Assembly: GCF_033949425.1 (NCBI RefSeq)
Contig: NZ_JAXAVX010000006.1
Location: 62,001-126,000, forward strand
DNA: 64,000 nt
From: Patulibacter brassicae
GTDB lineage: Bacteria; Actinomycetota; Thermoleophilia; Solirubrobacterales; Solirubrobacteraceae
Direction: 5' to 3'
Below the pieces are notes generated by a model. It had not been told where the DNA came from, did no database searches, and saw only the letters and a list, made by a program, of their open reading frames with translations. Below, piece by piece: positions 1-11,354 of the stretch. Position 1 is the stretch's first letter. Every line of letters begins with the position of its first letter. Made by a program: the position numbers and the translations under genes.

Positions 1-284
1 AGGCGCACGAGGGTGTCGTAGATCGACGAGTCGCCGTGCGGGTGGTAGTTGCCCATCACCTCGCCGACGATGCGGGCGCACTTCGCGTACCCGCGGGTCG
101 GCCCGATGCCGAGCTCCGACATGCCGTAGAGCACTCGCCGGTGGACGGGCTTCAGGCCGTCGCGCACGTCGGGCAGCGCGCGGCCGACGATCACCGACAT
201 CGCGTAATCGAGGTACGCGGTGCGCATCTCGTCCTCGAGCGCGCGGGGCTCGATGTTGCCGCCGCTGATCACCTCGGTCGCCAT
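1..284 (-). CDS. gyrA: DNA gyrase subunit A, N-terminal part (cut by window edge)
   Basis: Only the first 94 or so codons are inside the window. They encode the start of the breakage-reunion subunit of gyrase, which with GyrB introduces negative supercoils. The N-terminus shows the conserved stretch around EDEMRTAYLDYAMSVIVGRA, then the LPDVRDGLKPVHRR region and the quinolone-resistance region with GDSSIYDTLVRL; the catalytic Tyr lies beyond the edge. ATG at 284 is preceded by a GAGGACC purine stretch. The gene follows gyrB on the same strand after 47 nt, the usual gyrB-gyrA order. Sure of identity; the rest is unseen. Confidence 0.95.
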   Translation of the reverse strand, partial: MATEVISGGNIEPRALEDEMRTAYLDYAMSVIVGRALPDVRDGLKPVHRRVLYGMSELGIGPTRGYAKCARIVGEVMGNYHPHGDSSIYDTLVR

Positions 285-331
285 CTATCGGTCCTCGTTC
301 GTACGGTGGGTCGTGCTGAGCCGGGGGTGGC

Positions 332-2815
<2,484 letters not shown>

Positions 2816-2893
2816 GGGCCTCCGTGCAGCAGAAACGCCCCGGTCCGGAGTCCTAGGACGACGGGCGGGGCGCACCGAGCGAATCAGCTCCCC

Positions 2894-2899
2894 AGGGTA
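2894..2899 (-). promoter_or_regulatory. candidate -10 element for gyrB
   Basis: Minus-strand TACCCT preceded by TGG (extended -10 form), about 79 nt before the gyrB start, in the 155-nt gap between dciA and gyrB. No good -35 was found. It matches the TANNNT consensus seen at many starts in this window. Inference only. Confidence 0.3.
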
Positions 2900-2970
2900 C
2901 CACAGGAAGGGCCCGGAAACCCCGTCGCGACGGGCTAAAACGGCTGCAAACCGGGGCCGCGACGGCGGCC

Positions 2971-3276
2971 TCAGCGACCGCCGGCGCGCGTCCGCAGCGC
3001 GACCACGGGAAGACCGTTGTAGGCGCTGCCCAGCCGCTCGAGGATCTGCGGCTCCATGAGCTGCAGCTCGTGGGCCCAGGTGGCGTCCGCGCACGCGACG
3101 TGGAGGACGCCGTCGCGCAGCGCGACCGGCTGGCCGGCCGCCGCGACCGCCGGTCCCAGCGCCGCCGCCCAGGCCCGCTGGACCCGCGCGAGGTCGTCGT
3201 CCGGCGCCAGCCCGTCGAGCATGGAGCCCAGGCCGTCGGCGACCGGCCGCGGGGTGGACCGGCGCCGACGGCTCAC
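2971..3276 (-). CDS. DUF721 / DciA-like protein
   Basis: 101-residue protein starting at GTG 3276, whose first bases overlap the recF stop (GTGA), so it is translationally coupled to recF. It begins with a basic arginine-rich segment (SRRRRSTPRP). It continues with the DUF721 fold: VQRAWAAALGPAVAAAG, LHVACADATWAHELQLM and a C-terminal QILERLGSAYNGLPV. The family includes DciA, the ancestral loader or operator of the DnaB replicative helicase; in actinobacteria it sits exactly here between recF and gyrB. The helicase role is known for DciA homologues and inferred here. There is a 155-nt gap to gyrB. Confidence 0.85.
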   Translation of the reverse strand: MSRRRRSTPRPVADGLGSMLDGLAPDDDLARVQRAWAAALGPAVAAAGQPVALRDGVLHVACADATWAHELQLMEPQILERLGSAYNGLPVVALRTRAGGR

Positions 3277-4436
3277 GCGACCTCCGCGATCGTCGACACG
3301 CGCAGCGCACGGGCGTGGCCCGGCTCGACCTCCACGCGCCCGACGCCGGGATCGTCGGCGTGCGGGACGTGCGCGGCCTCGGTGACCGTGACGAGCGCCT
3401 GGCCGCCGGCGCGCAGGACGGCGACGAGCCGCTCCCGCCGCGTGGCGTCGAGCTCGCTCATGACGTCGTCGAGCAGCAGCACGGGCCGGCGCCCGGTCTC
3501 GGCCTGGAGCGCGTCGGCCTCGCCCAGCAGGAGGGCCAGGAGGCAGAGGCGCTGCTCCCCCTGGGAGCCGAACCGCGCGATCGCGCGTCCGTCGCGGCGC
3601 AGGGCCAGCTCGTCCCGATGGGGGCCGGCGTGGGTGAACCCGCGCTCGAGGTCCCCCACCCGGCGCTCGGCGAGCGCCGCGCGGAAGGCCTCGGCGTCGC
3701 CCGCCACGCGCGGCCGGTACTCGACCGACAGCTCGCCCGCGAGACCGAGCTCCTCCGCCCGCGCCGCGACCGGATCCGCGAGGAGCGCCACGGCCTCGGC
3801 GCGCGCCCCGGTCAGCGCCACCGCCGCGTCGGCGAGCGCCCGGTCCCACGGCTCGAGGTCGGTCGCCGCGGCGGCGGGGCTGACCTCGCGGGCACGCAGC
3901 TGCCCGAGGAGCGCGTTGCGCTGGCGCAGCGCGTCGACGTAGCGCCGGCGGACCGCCGCCGCCGCCGGGCGCAGCGCGAGCACCACCTGGTCGAGATGGG
4001 CGCGGCGCAGGCCCGGGGTGCCCTTCACGAGCGCGAGGCGGTCGGGGAGGAACACGCTGAGCAGCGGCCGCGACGGATGGTCGAGCAGGCCGTCCACCGG
4101 GGCCCCGTCGACCCGCAGTCGCCGGCGGTCGCCCGGCACGAGCCCGACGGTGAAGGTCGCCCGGCCGAAGCCCGGCCGCTCGACCTCGACGGCGACGTGG
4201 GCGGCGTCCCGACCACGGCGCACGAGCTCGCGGTCGCCCGCCGCGCGGAACGAGCGTCCCGTGCAGGCGACGTACGCCGCCTCGAGGAGGTTCGTCTTGC
4301 CCGCCCCGTTGGGCCCGGAGACGACCGTCAGCCCCGGACCGAGCTCGAGGTCGGCCTCCTCGTAGGTCCGCAGGTCGCGCAGGCGCAGCGCGGCCAGCCG
4401 CGGCGAGCGGTCCTGCGGCGCGTCGCCTCCCTCCAC
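3273..4436 (-). CDS. recF: DNA replication and repair protein RecF
   Basis: 387-residue SMC-like ATPase that helps load RecA at single-strand gaps. Walker A GPNGAGKT is at residues 41-48, the ABC-like signature SQGEQRLCLL lies near 280, and Walker B with D-loop (PVLLLDDVMSELD) near 310. GTG at 4436 gives a start 21 nt after the dnaN stop; the first 14 residues are variable and a later start cannot be excluded. It lies in the conserved dnaA-dnaN-recF block and its stop overlaps the DUF721 start. Confidence 0.95.
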   Translation of the reverse strand: MEGGDAPQDRSPRLAALRLRDLRTYEEADLELGPGLTVVSGPNGAGKTNLLEAAYVACTGRSFRAAGDRELVRRGRDAAHVAVEVERPGFGRATFTVGLVPGDRRRLRVDGAPVDGLLDHPSRPLLSVFLPDRLALVKGTPGLRRAHLDQVVLALRPAAAAVRRRYVDALRQRNALLGQLRAREVSPAAAATDLEPWDRALADAAVALTGARAEAVALLADPVAARAEELGLAGELSVEYRPRVAGDAEAFRAALAERRVGDLERGFTHAGPHRDELALRRDGRAIARFGSQGEQRLCLLALLLGEADALQAETGRRPVLLLDDVMSELDATRRERLVAVLRAGGQALVTVTEAAHVPHADDPGVGRVEVEPGHARALRVSTIAEVA

Positions 4437-4457
4437 CGCGGACCGCGTCGAGCGCGC

Positions 4458-5570
4458 CTACGCGTTGAGGCGGATCGGCATGATCAGGTACAGGAACCCC
4501 TGCTGCTCGTCGGTCGTCTGCAGCAGCCCCGGCCGGATCGGGCTCGTGAGGCGCAGGAGGACCTCGTCCTCGTCGATCGCGTCGAGGCCGTCGCGGAGGT
4601 ACTCCGGGTTGAAGCCGATCTCGAACGGCTCGCCCTGGAAGGGGACGGGCAGGGGCTCGCGGGCCTCGCCGACGTCCTGGGTCTGGGCGGAGACGACGAG
4701 CTCGCCGTCGCTGAAGGCCAGTCGCAGGGCGGCGGCCTTCTGGGCCAGCAGCGACACGCGCGAGACGACCTCGCGCAGCTCGGCCGTCGAGACGCGCAGC
4801 TCGTGCTCGAACGTCTCGGGGATGAGCGAGCGGTACTGCGGGAACGTGCCGTCGACGAGCCGCGAGCTCAGGACGTGCTCGCCGATGGTGAAGAGGACCT
4901 GGTTCTCGCCGCGGGAGACGACGAGGTGCTCCGCGCCGCTGGCCGGCACGAGCCGCTCGAGCTCCTGCATCACGCGAGCGGGCACGTTCGCCTCGAAGCC
5001 GCCCTCGAGCGGGGTCTCGAGCGCCGTGCGCTTCTCCGACAGCCGGTAGGAGTCCGTGGCGACCATCGTGAGCGTGTCGCCCTCGGCGCGCACGAGCACG
5101 CAGGCCAGCAGCGGCCGCGTGTCGTCCTTCGCCGCCGAGCGCACGACCTTCGCCGTCGTGGCGATGAACGCGTCGGCGGGCACGTGGACCGCGTCGGCAC
5201 CGGCCGGCTCGGGCAGGGGCGGGAAGTCCTCCCCGCGGAGCGTCCGCAGGTGGAACACCGCCGAGCCGGCGGTGACCTCGACGTCCTGCTCCTCCGTGCG
5301 CAGCTCGAGCGTCAGGCGCGGCCCGGGAGCCTGGCGCGTGATGTCCAGCAGCAGCCGCGCGGGCAGGACGATCGTGCCCGGTCGCTCGACCTCGCCCTCG
5401 AGCCTGATCCGCAGGCCGACCTGCAGGTCGGTGGCGCGCAGCTCGATGCCGTCGGCGTCGGCGGCGATCTGCACGCCCGAGAGCGTCGGGTTGGCCAGTC
5501 GCCCGGACGCGACGCGGCTGAGCGACTGCAGGTGACCGAGCAGGTCCTGTGCGGCGGTGTGCAGTTTCAC
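4458..5570 (-). CDS. dnaN: DNA polymerase III beta sliding clamp
   Basis: 370-residue processivity clamp that encircles DNA and binds the replicative polymerase and other clamp-binding proteins. Three clamp repeats are recognisable. The N-terminus has AAQDLLGHLQSLSRVASGR, the middle has YRLSEKRTALETP, and the C-terminus ends in GFLYLIMPIRLNA, close to the classical YLVMPMRL end. The start is GTG at 5570. Length matches the family (about 365-380). It is downstream of dnaA on the same strand, separated by a 125-nt gap holding DnaA-box-like repeats. Confidence 0.97.
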   Translation of the reverse strand: MKLHTAAQDLLGHLQSLSRVASGRLANPTLSGVQIAADADGIELRATDLQVGLRIRLEGEVERPGTIVLPARLLLDITRQAPGPRLTLELRTEEQDVEVTAGSAVFHLRTLRGEDFPPLPEPAGADAVHVPADAFIATTAKVVRSAAKDDTRPLLACVLVRAEGDTLTMVATDSYRLSEKRTALETPLEGGFEANVPARVMQELERLVPASGAEHLVVSRGENQVLFTIGEHVLSSRLVDGTFPQYRSLIPETFEHELRVSTAELREVVSRVSLLAQKAAALRLAFSDGELVVSAQTQDVGEAREPLPVPFQGEPFEIGFNPEYLRDGLDAIDEDEVLLRLTSPIRPGLLQTTDEQQGFLYLIMPIRLNA

Positions 5571-5695
5571 CTTGAAGTCCTCAGGGGGAGAGAGTGATCA
5601 GCAGTAGGAGGAAGGCCTGTGCGTCCTGTGCGGGAGCACCGGCGATCGCCCGTGGCAGCTGGGATCGGCTCGTCCACAGCGACCTGTGCAGTCTG
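5571..5695. other. dnaA-dnaN intergenic region: candidate origin or DnaA-binding region
   Basis: 125 nt between dnaN and dnaA. It holds one near-match to a high-GC DnaA box, TCGTCCACA at 5670-5678 (one mismatch to TTGTCCACA). It also has three direct repeats of CCTGTGC at 5616-5622, 5625-5631 and 5683-5689, whose complement GCACAGG shares the NCACA core of DnaA boxes. A relatively AT-richer patch (5590-5610) is present but no clear unwinding element. In many actinobacteria oriC lies here; the boxes are degenerate, so this is tentative. Confidence 0.35.
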
Positions 5696-7135
5696 TCACC
5701 CGAGGCGGTCGTCCTGTCGATCGCCGGCCGGGTCGTCCTCGCCCCGCTGCACGGCCGCGATGCGGTCGTGCACACGTGCGAGGTCGACCTGTGCGGCGGG
5801 ATCGCGGTCGATCCGCTCGTTCACGCCGCGCACGGCGTTCAGCACGGTCGTGTGGTTGCGACCGCCGAAGGCCTGCCCGAGCGCGGGGTACGACGCGCCG
5901 GTCTCCTCGCGGGCGACGTACATCGCGAGCTTGCGCGCCCAGGCCGTGCGCTTGTCGTTGCGCCGGCCGGTCAGGTCGTCGACGGCGAGGCCGAAGACGG
6001 CCGCGGTGGCCGCGAGGACCTCGCCGGTCGTCGCCGGCTCGTCGACCCGCCGCGTGCCGGGCTGGCGGTCGCGGCCCGGGTAGAGCGAGCCGAGGACCTC
6101 CTGCGCCAGCGCGCGCGTGACCGGGCGGTCGGTGAGCGAGGCGAAGGCGACGACGCGGATGAGCGCCGCCTCGACGGCCCGCACGCTCGTGGAGACGTGG
6201 CGCGCGATCTCCTCCAGCGCGCCGGGGTCGGTGAGCTCGAGCTGCTGGCCGGTGATCCGCTTGCGCAGGACCATGAGCCGGGTCGCGATGTCCGGCGGCT
6301 CGACCTCGGCCACGAGACCCGAGGCGAAGCGGTCGCGGAGCCGCTGCTCGAGCTGCTCCATGTCGTTCGGCACGCGATCGGCGGTGAGGACGACCTGGGC
6401 GCCGGCCTCGTGCAGCGCGTTGAAGGTGTGGAAGAACTCCTCCTCGGTGGCCTGCTTGGCCATGAGGAACTGCACGTCGTCGACGAGCAGGAGGTCGATC
6501 GACCGGTACCGCTGCTTGAAGCCGTCGATCCCGCGCGTCCGCAGCGCGTCGGTGAACTCGGAGGTGAACGTCTCCGCGGTGGCGTAGCGGACCCGGATGC
6601 CCGGGTGATGGGCGCGGGCGTAGTGCCCGATCGCGTGCAGCAGGTGGGTCTTGCCGACGCCCGGGGGGCCGCAGAGGAAGAGCGGGTTGTACGCGATGCC
6701 CGGGTTCTCGGCGACCGTCAGCGCGGCCGCGTGGGCGAAGCGGTTCGCCGGTCCCAGCACGAACTCCTCGAACCGGAACCGCGGGGTCAGCGGGCGCTCG
6801 GGAACGCGGCGCCGCTCGCCCTCCTCGTCGCGGCCGCCCGCCGCCCCGCCGCGCCGGCCCCCGCGTCGCCCGCCCGGCGACGACGCGGCGCCGGGCGCGA
6901 GCCGGATCTCCCAGCCGGGTCCGAGGGCGCGCTGCGCGCAGTCCTGCAGCAGCGGGACGAGCCGCGAGGACACCCAGGACCGGGCGTGGTCGGGCGCGTG
7001 CACCTCGAGGACGCCCTGCTCCAGCCCGACCGGCCGGAGGACCGAGAGCCACGTGGTCCAGGCGGGATCGGCGATCCGCCGCTGGGCCTCGACGACGATG
7101 GCGTTCCAGGCGCGGTCGAGGTCGGAGGCGGTCAC
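5696..7135 (-). CDS. dnaA: chromosomal replication initiator DnaA
   Basis: 479-residue AAA+ initiator that binds DnaA boxes at oriC. Domain I is at residues 1-75 (WNAIVVEAQ, WTTWLSVLRPV). A G/R-rich low-complexity linker follows at 80-118. The AAA+ domain has Walker A GPPGVGKT at about 156-163, Walker B LLLVDDVQF and sensor regions. The C-terminal domain IV carries the DNA-binding signature ending in GGRNHTTVLNAV. The start is GTG at 7135. A possible extended -10 lies about 100 nt upstream. It diverges from rpmH, the classic arrangement. Confidence 0.97.
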   Translation of the reverse strand: MTASDLDRAWNAIVVEAQRRIADPAWTTWLSVLRPVGLEQGVLEVHAPDHARSWVSSRLVPLLQDCAQRALGPGWEIRLAPGAASSPGGRRGGRRGGAAGGRDEEGERRRVPERPLTPRFRFEEFVLGPANRFAHAAALTVAENPGIAYNPLFLCGPPGVGKTHLLHAIGHYARAHHPGIRVRYATAETFTSEFTDALRTRGIDGFKQRYRSIDLLLVDDVQFLMAKQATEEEFFHTFNALHEAGAQVVLTADRVPNDMEQLEQRLRDRFASGLVAEVEPPDIATRLMVLRKRITGQQLELTDPGALEEIARHVSTSVRAVEAALIRVVAFASLTDRPVTRALAQEVLGSLYPGRDRQPGTRRVDEPATTGEVLAATAAVFGLAVDDLTGRRNDKRTAWARKLAMYVAREETGASYPALGQAFGGRNHTTVLNAVRGVNERIDRDPAAQVDLARVHDRIAAVQRGEDDPAGDRQDDRLG

Positions 7136-7237
7136 GGGCAGCAGGCGGCGGCACCACGCGGACGTGGTGCGAGTCGGGCGGATGGGAGGACCCTGGGGTC
7201 CCGAGGGGCCGCGGCCGGGGCCGGCGGCGAGGGCGCG

Positions 7238-7243
7238 AATATA
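7238..7243 (-). promoter_or_regulatory. extended -10 element for dnaA
   Basis: Minus-strand TGG-TATATT, the only strongly AT-rich hexamer in the gap, about 100 nt upstream of the dnaA GTG. No -35 is apparent, consistent with an extended -10 promoter. Inference. Confidence 0.4.
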
Positions 7244-7382
7244 CCAGCGCCCCCGGCCCTCGCCGGGGCCGTTCGACGACGCGTGGTGGTCGTTTCCCGG
7301 AAAGAGCGGGAAGGACCGCCTCGGGTCCGTCCACCCGGTGCGCTAGCGACGACCCGCACGGCGCCGGGAGGGCGTCTCCGGC

Positions 7383-7388
7383 TACACT
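7383..7388 (+). promoter_or_regulatory. -10 element for the rpmH operon
   Basis: TACACT preceded by GGC, about 68 nt before the rpmH ATG. It fits the TANNNT pattern used elsewhere in the window and is the only such hexamer well placed for rpmH. No clear -35. Confidence 0.4.
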
Positions 7389-7455
7389 GCCTCGCCGTGC
7401 CCGAGGCGGGTCGCAGCCTGCTGCGCCCGGCCACCGAGTCGATCCGAGCTGAACC

Positions 7456-7590
7456 ATGAAGCGCACCTACCAGCCGAAGAAGCGCAAGCGCGCCCGCACC
7501 CACGGCTTCCGCGAGCGGATGTCGTCGAAGGCCGGTCGCCAGGTCCTCAAGCGCCGCCGCGCGAAGGGCCGTCGCCGCCTGACGGTCTGA
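7456..7590 (+). CDS. rpmH: 50S ribosomal protein L34
   Basis: 44-residue, very basic protein of the large ribosomal subunit. The sequence begins MKRTYQPKKRKRARTHGFR and continues through the canonical KAGRQVLKRRRAKGRRRL block; length and composition are exactly those of L34. ATG at 7456. It is first in the rpmH-rnpA-yidD-yidC-khpB-rsmG cluster, 5 nt before rnpA, and divergent from dnaA. Confidence 0.97.
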   Translation: MKRTYQPKKRKRARTHGFRERMSSKAGRQVLKRRRAKGRRRLTV

Positions 7591-7595
7591 TCGCC

Positions 7596-7997
7596 GTGAC
7601 CGAGCCCCGACCGACCGCCCGGCGGTCGAAGCGGGGCCGGTTGACGCGCAGCGCCGACTTCGAGCGCGTCTTTCGTCGCGGGCGCTCGTTCGGCAACCGG
7701 CACCTCGTCCTGCACCTCTTCCCGCGCGACGCGTCCGAGGACGCACGCGAGCCCCGCGTGGGGCTCAGCGTCTCCCGTCGGGTCGGCGGCGCCGTGCAGC
7801 GCAACCTCGTCAAGCGCCTCCTGCGGGAGGCGTTCGCCGTCCATCGCGATCGGCTGCCGACGTCGCTCGACGTCGTGGTGGTCGCGCGTCCGGACGCCCT
7901 CGAGCTCGCCGAGCGCGAGGGCCTCTCGGGGATCGACGCCGCGCTCGGCGAGCTCGTCGACAAGGCCGCCGCCGCCGAGGCCGAGCGCGAGCGATGA
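7596..7997 (+). CDS. rnpA: ribonuclease P protein component
   Basis: 133-residue basic protein that assists the RNase P RNA in cutting 5' leaders from pre-tRNAs. Recognisable features are RLTRSADFERVFRRGRSFGN near residue 15, VGLSVSRRVGGAVQRN (the RNR-type RNA-binding motif) and VKRLLREAFAVH. GTG start at 7596, 5 nt after rpmH. The stop overlaps the yidD ATG (ATGA). The C-terminal tail is rich in Ala and Glu. Confidence 0.95.
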   Translation: MTEPRPTARRSKRGRLTRSADFERVFRRGRSFGNRHLVLHLFPRDASEDAREPRVGLSVSRRVGGAVQRNLVKRLLREAFAVHRDRLPTSLDVVVVARPDALELAEREGLSGIDAALGELVDKAAAAEAERER

Positions 7998-8263
7998 TCG
8001 TGCTGCGCCTCCTGCGCGAGATCGTCGTCGCGCCGATCCGCCTGTACCAGCGGGTGATCAGCCCGGCGCTGCCGCAGAGCTGCCGCTACGAGCCCAGCTG
8101 CAGCCACTACGCCGTCGAGTCCGTTCGCACCTACGGGGTGCTGCGCGGGCTCGTCCTGGCGACCTGGCGCATCCTCAGGTGCAACCCGTGGAGCGACGGT
8201 GGCTACGATCCCGTCGCGGCGCAGCGCCTGTTCCGCCCCCGTCCTCCTGCCTCCTCGTCCTGA
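7994..8263 (+). CDS. yidD: membrane protein insertion efficiency factor YidD
   Basis: 89-residue small membrane-associated protein of the YidD family. It helps insertion of YidC substrates. Diagnostic motifs are LIRLYQR-type (PIRLYQRVISPALPQSCR), the CRYEPSCSHYAVES cysteine motif and the WRILRCNPWSDGGYDPV end. ATG overlaps the rnpA stop. Nine nt to yidC. Confidence 0.95.
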   Translation: MIVLRLLREIVVAPIRLYQRVISPALPQSCRYEPSCSHYAVESVRTYGVLRGLVLATWRILRCNPWSDGGYDPVAAQRLFRPRPPASSS

Positions 8264-8272
8264 GCGACCCGC

Positions 8273-9181
8273 ATGCCCGTTGCCGTCCTCGCCCCGATCC
8301 AATGGCTGATCGACATCTTCCTCCCCGTCATGGAGTTCTTCCATGACTCCCTGGGGATCGGATGGGGCCTCTCGATCATCCTGCTGACGATCCTGCTGCG
8401 GCTGCTCGTGCTGCCGCTCGGCGTCAAGTCCTTCAAGTCGATGCGCGGCCTGCAGGCGATCGCGCCGCAGATGAAGGCGCTCCAGGCGAAGTACAAGGAC
8501 GACCGCCAGCGTCTCCAGCAGGAGACGATGAAGCTCTACGCCGAGCACAAGGTGAACCCGTTCGGGTCCTGTCTGCCGATCATCGCGCAGATCCCGTTCC
8601 TGATCGCGTTCTTCTACATGCTCCGCACGGATCTGAAGTTCGAGATCTGCGGTCAGGGGCGCGACCTGAACCTGCCCCACGACGTGGGCTGCCACCAGGT
8701 GCCCAACCCCTCCACGGGCTTCACCTACGACGCGGCCTCCTACGCCGCCGACATCAAGGGCAAGGTCCTCGGCGGGTTCGGCGAGGGCTTCCTCGGCATC
8801 ACCGACATCACGGCGGTGGCCACGGGCGGCCTGCTCGTCCTGCTCCTCGTCCTCTACGTCGGGTCGCAGATGGCCTCGTCGCTGGTGAACATGCCGCCGA
8901 CGGCCGACAAGAACCAGAAGCGGCTGATGCTCGCGCTGCCGCTGGTCTTCGTCATCTTCCTCATCCCGATCAAGCCGCCCTCGGGCCTCTTCATCTACTG
9001 GATCACGACGAACGTCTTCACGCTCGTCCAGCAGTGGGGCCTCATCCGGGTCTACGGCCACGCGAAGCCCGCCGCCGTCCCGGACGAGCCCGAGGTCGCG
9101 GGCGGGGCCGCGGCCGTGCGGACGTCGGCGCCGCCGCCGCCGCCCCGCAAGAAGAAGAAGCGGTCCGGACGGAGGCGCTGA
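8273..9181 (+). CDS. yidC: membrane protein insertase YidC
   Basis: 302-residue Oxa1/YidC insertase that places proteins into the cytoplasmic membrane alone or with SecYEG. Residues 30-50 form the first conserved membrane segment, with the key arginine R43 (ILLTILLRLLVLPLG). Further segments are near 100-120 (IAQIPFLIAFFYMLR), 180-205 and 215-260. The C-terminus is basic (RKKKKRSGRRR), typical of ribosome-contacting tails. There is no large periplasmic P1 domain, as is usual outside Gram-negatives. The stop is directly before khpB. Confidence 0.95.
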   Translation: MPVAVLAPIQWLIDIFLPVMEFFHDSLGIGWGLSIILLTILLRLLVLPLGVKSFKSMRGLQAIAPQMKALQAKYKDDRQRLQQETMKLYAEHKVNPFGSCLPIIAQIPFLIAFFYMLRTDLKFEICGQGRDLNLPHDVGCHQVPNPSTGFTYDAASYAADIKGKVLGGFGEGFLGITDITAVATGGLLVLLLVLYVGSQMASSLVNMPPTADKNQKRLMLALPLVFVIFLIPIKPPSGLFIYWITTNVFTLVQQWGLIRVYGHAKPAAVPDEPEVAGGAAAVRTSAPPPPPRKKKKRSGRRR

Positions 9182-9182
9182 C

Positions 9183-9665
9183 GTGGCACGCGACGACGAG
9201 GCCATCGGCGAGCGGATCGCCGTCGAGGTCGGGGCGGTGGTCGGGCGCGTGGCGCTCGGCCTCGGTGCCGGCGACGACGTCGACGTCACGCGCGAGGGCA
9301 ACCGGATCACGGCCACGCTCCGCGGCGACGGCGTCGCCCCGTTCATCGGCCGCCACGGTCAGGTGATCGACGCCGTCCAGCACCTCGCCACCCGCGTCGC
9401 GGCGAAGCACGCTCCCGGCGGGGACTGGGTCGTCACGGTCGACGCCGGTGACTACCGGTCGCGGCGGGCGTCGATCCTCGAGCGGATCGCGATGGAGGCG
9501 GCCGATCGGGCGGTCGGCCGGGGCGAGGCCGTCGCGCTGGACCCGATGACCGCCAGCGAGCGCCGTCACGTCCACGAGCGGCTGCGCGACCGCGGGGACG
9601 TCACGACCCACAGCGAGGGCGACGAGCCCGAGCGGCACCTGGTCGTCACGCCGAAGCGCCCGTGA
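9183..9665 (+). CDS. khpB: Jag/KhpB-type KH-R3H RNA-binding protein
   Basis: 160-residue RNA-binding protein. The KH domain spans about residues 40-80 with the GxxG loop in FIGRHGQVIDAVQHL. The R3H domain is C-terminal, with DPMTASERRHVHERL and HSEGDEPERHLVV. Unlike Firmicutes Jag it lacks the N-terminal Jag_N domain, as is common in actinobacteria. GTG start at 9183 immediately after yidC; the stop overlaps the rsmG GTG. KhpB proteins bind RNA and affect cell division in streptococci; the role here is unproven. Confidence 0.88.
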   Translation: MARDDEAIGERIAVEVGAVVGRVALGLGAGDDVDVTREGNRITATLRGDGVAPFIGRHGQVIDAVQHLATRVAAKHAPGGDWVVTVDAGDYRSRRASILERIAMEAADRAVGRGEAVALDPMTASERRHVHERLRDRGDVTTHSEGDEPERHLVVTPKRP

Positions 9666-10363
9666 GCGACCGGGTCGCGGCCCGGTTGGCGGCGCTGGGG
9701 ACCGAGCACGGCCTCGACGAGCCGGCGGTCGTCGCGCTGGGGGTGCTGCTCGACGTCCTGGCCGCGGACGAGCACGCCGCGACGACGGTCCGCGATCCCA
9801 CCGAGGCGGTGGATCGTCACGTCGCCGATGGCCTGAGCGGCCTCACGGCGCCCGAGATCCGGGAGGCCCGGACCCTCGTCGACGTCGGCACGGGCATCGG
9901 GGTGCCGGCGCTCGTGCTCGCGGCCGCGCGGCCCGAGCTGCAGGTCGTGGCGATGGACACCGTCCGTCGCAAGGTCGAGTGGGTCGCCGCGACCGCCGAG
10001 CGGATGGGGCTGCAGAACGTCCGCACGGTGCACGGCCGGGCCGAGGCGTGGTCGGCCGGGCGGCACCGCTTCGACGTGGTCACGGCCCGGGCCGTCGCCC
10101 CGCTCGGCGTCCTGCTGGAGTACGCCGCCCCGCTGCTGCGACCCGGTGGGGCGCTCGTGGCCTGGAAGGGGCAGCTCGACGACGACGAGTCCCGCACCGG
10201 TCGGGGGGCGGCGAAGCAGCTCGGCATGGGGGAGCCGCGCAGCCAGCGGGTGACGCCGTGGCCGGAGGCTCGCGAGCGGCGCCTCGTCGTCTCGGTGAAG
10301 GAACGGCCGACGCCGAAGGGCTTCCCCCGGAAGCCCGGGGAAGCGCGCCGGCGCCCCCTGTAG
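9662..10363 (+). CDS. rsmG: 16S rRNA (guanine-N7) methyltransferase RsmG
   Basis: 233-residue SAM-dependent enzyme that methylates N7 of G527 in 16S rRNA. The SAM-binding loop VDVGTGIGVPALVLA lies near residue 77, then the acidic strand VVAMDTVRRKVEWV and the FDVVTARAVAPL motif. GTG at 9662 overlaps the khpB stop. The conserved GidB place upstream of parA/parB supports the call. The C-terminus is basic and variable. Confidence 0.93.
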   Translation: MSDRVAARLAALGTEHGLDEPAVVALGVLLDVLAADEHAATTVRDPTEAVDRHVADGLSGLTAPEIREARTLVDVGTGIGVPALVLAAARPELQVVAMDTVRRKVEWVAATAERMGLQNVRTVHGRAEAWSAGRHRFDVVTARAVAPLGVLLEYAAPLLRPGGALVAWKGQLDDDESRTGRGAAKQLGMGEPRSQRVTPWPEARERRLVVSVKERPTPKGFPRKPGEARRRPL

Positions 10364-10393
10364 GACCTCGCGGGGACCCCCGGTCGGCGGCGT

Positions 10394-10409
10394 CGTTTCA
10401 CGTGAAACG
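10394..10409. promoter_or_regulatory. parS centromere site 1
   Basis: Perfect 16-bp palindrome containing the 14-bp core GTTTCACGTGAAAC, the ParB-binding parS consensus. It lies between rsmG and parA. ParB loads here and spreads to form the segregation complex. Confidence 0.95.
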
Positions 10410-10424
10410 GGCCGCGCTCGCGAC

Positions 10425-10440
10425 GGTTTCACGTGAAACG
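10425..10440. promoter_or_regulatory. parS centromere site 2
   Basis: Second copy of the GTTTCACGTGAAAC core, 31 nt from site 1 (about three helical turns). The tandem pair lies directly upstream of parA, so bound ParB could also affect parA transcription. Confidence 0.95.
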
Positions 10441-10595
10441 CCGCGAGGGTGCGTCCCGGTGACGCGCGCGGTACCGTCCCAGGCCCCGACGGGCGCCGCT
10501 GCGGCGGTCCCACGGACCGCGACCCCCGGGTCGCATGCGCCGGCCGGGCCCCACGGGCTCCCGGCGTCCTCACCGCTCCCGACACGGACAGCTCC

Positions 10596-11346
<751 letters not shown>

Positions 11347-11354
<8 letters not shown>

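Larger units (their letters stand above)
7136..7455. other. dnaA-rpmH divergent intergenic region
   Basis: 320 nt without a convincing gene. I see a minus-strand extended -10 for dnaA (7238-7243) and a plus-strand TACACT (7383-7388) that would give rpmH a leader of about 65 nt. No good DnaA boxes were found here (nearest CCGTCCACC near 7328), so I do not favour this gap as oriC. Confidence 0.5.

Noticed and set aside
3315..5597. Long open frame on the plus strand opposite recF and dnaN (about 760 codons)
   Set aside because: Arg/Glu/Leu-rich repeat-poor sequence with no motif; produced by third-position GC in the true minus-strand genes.
7136..7455. oriC in the dnaA-rpmH gap
   Set aside because: No DnaA-box cluster and only one short AT-rich patch that is better explained as the dnaA -10.
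10449..10595. GTG at 10449 as start of ParA
   Set aside because: Adds 49 Arg/Pro/Gly-rich residues without similarity to ParA and would place the start almost on parS site 2; kept only as an alternative.
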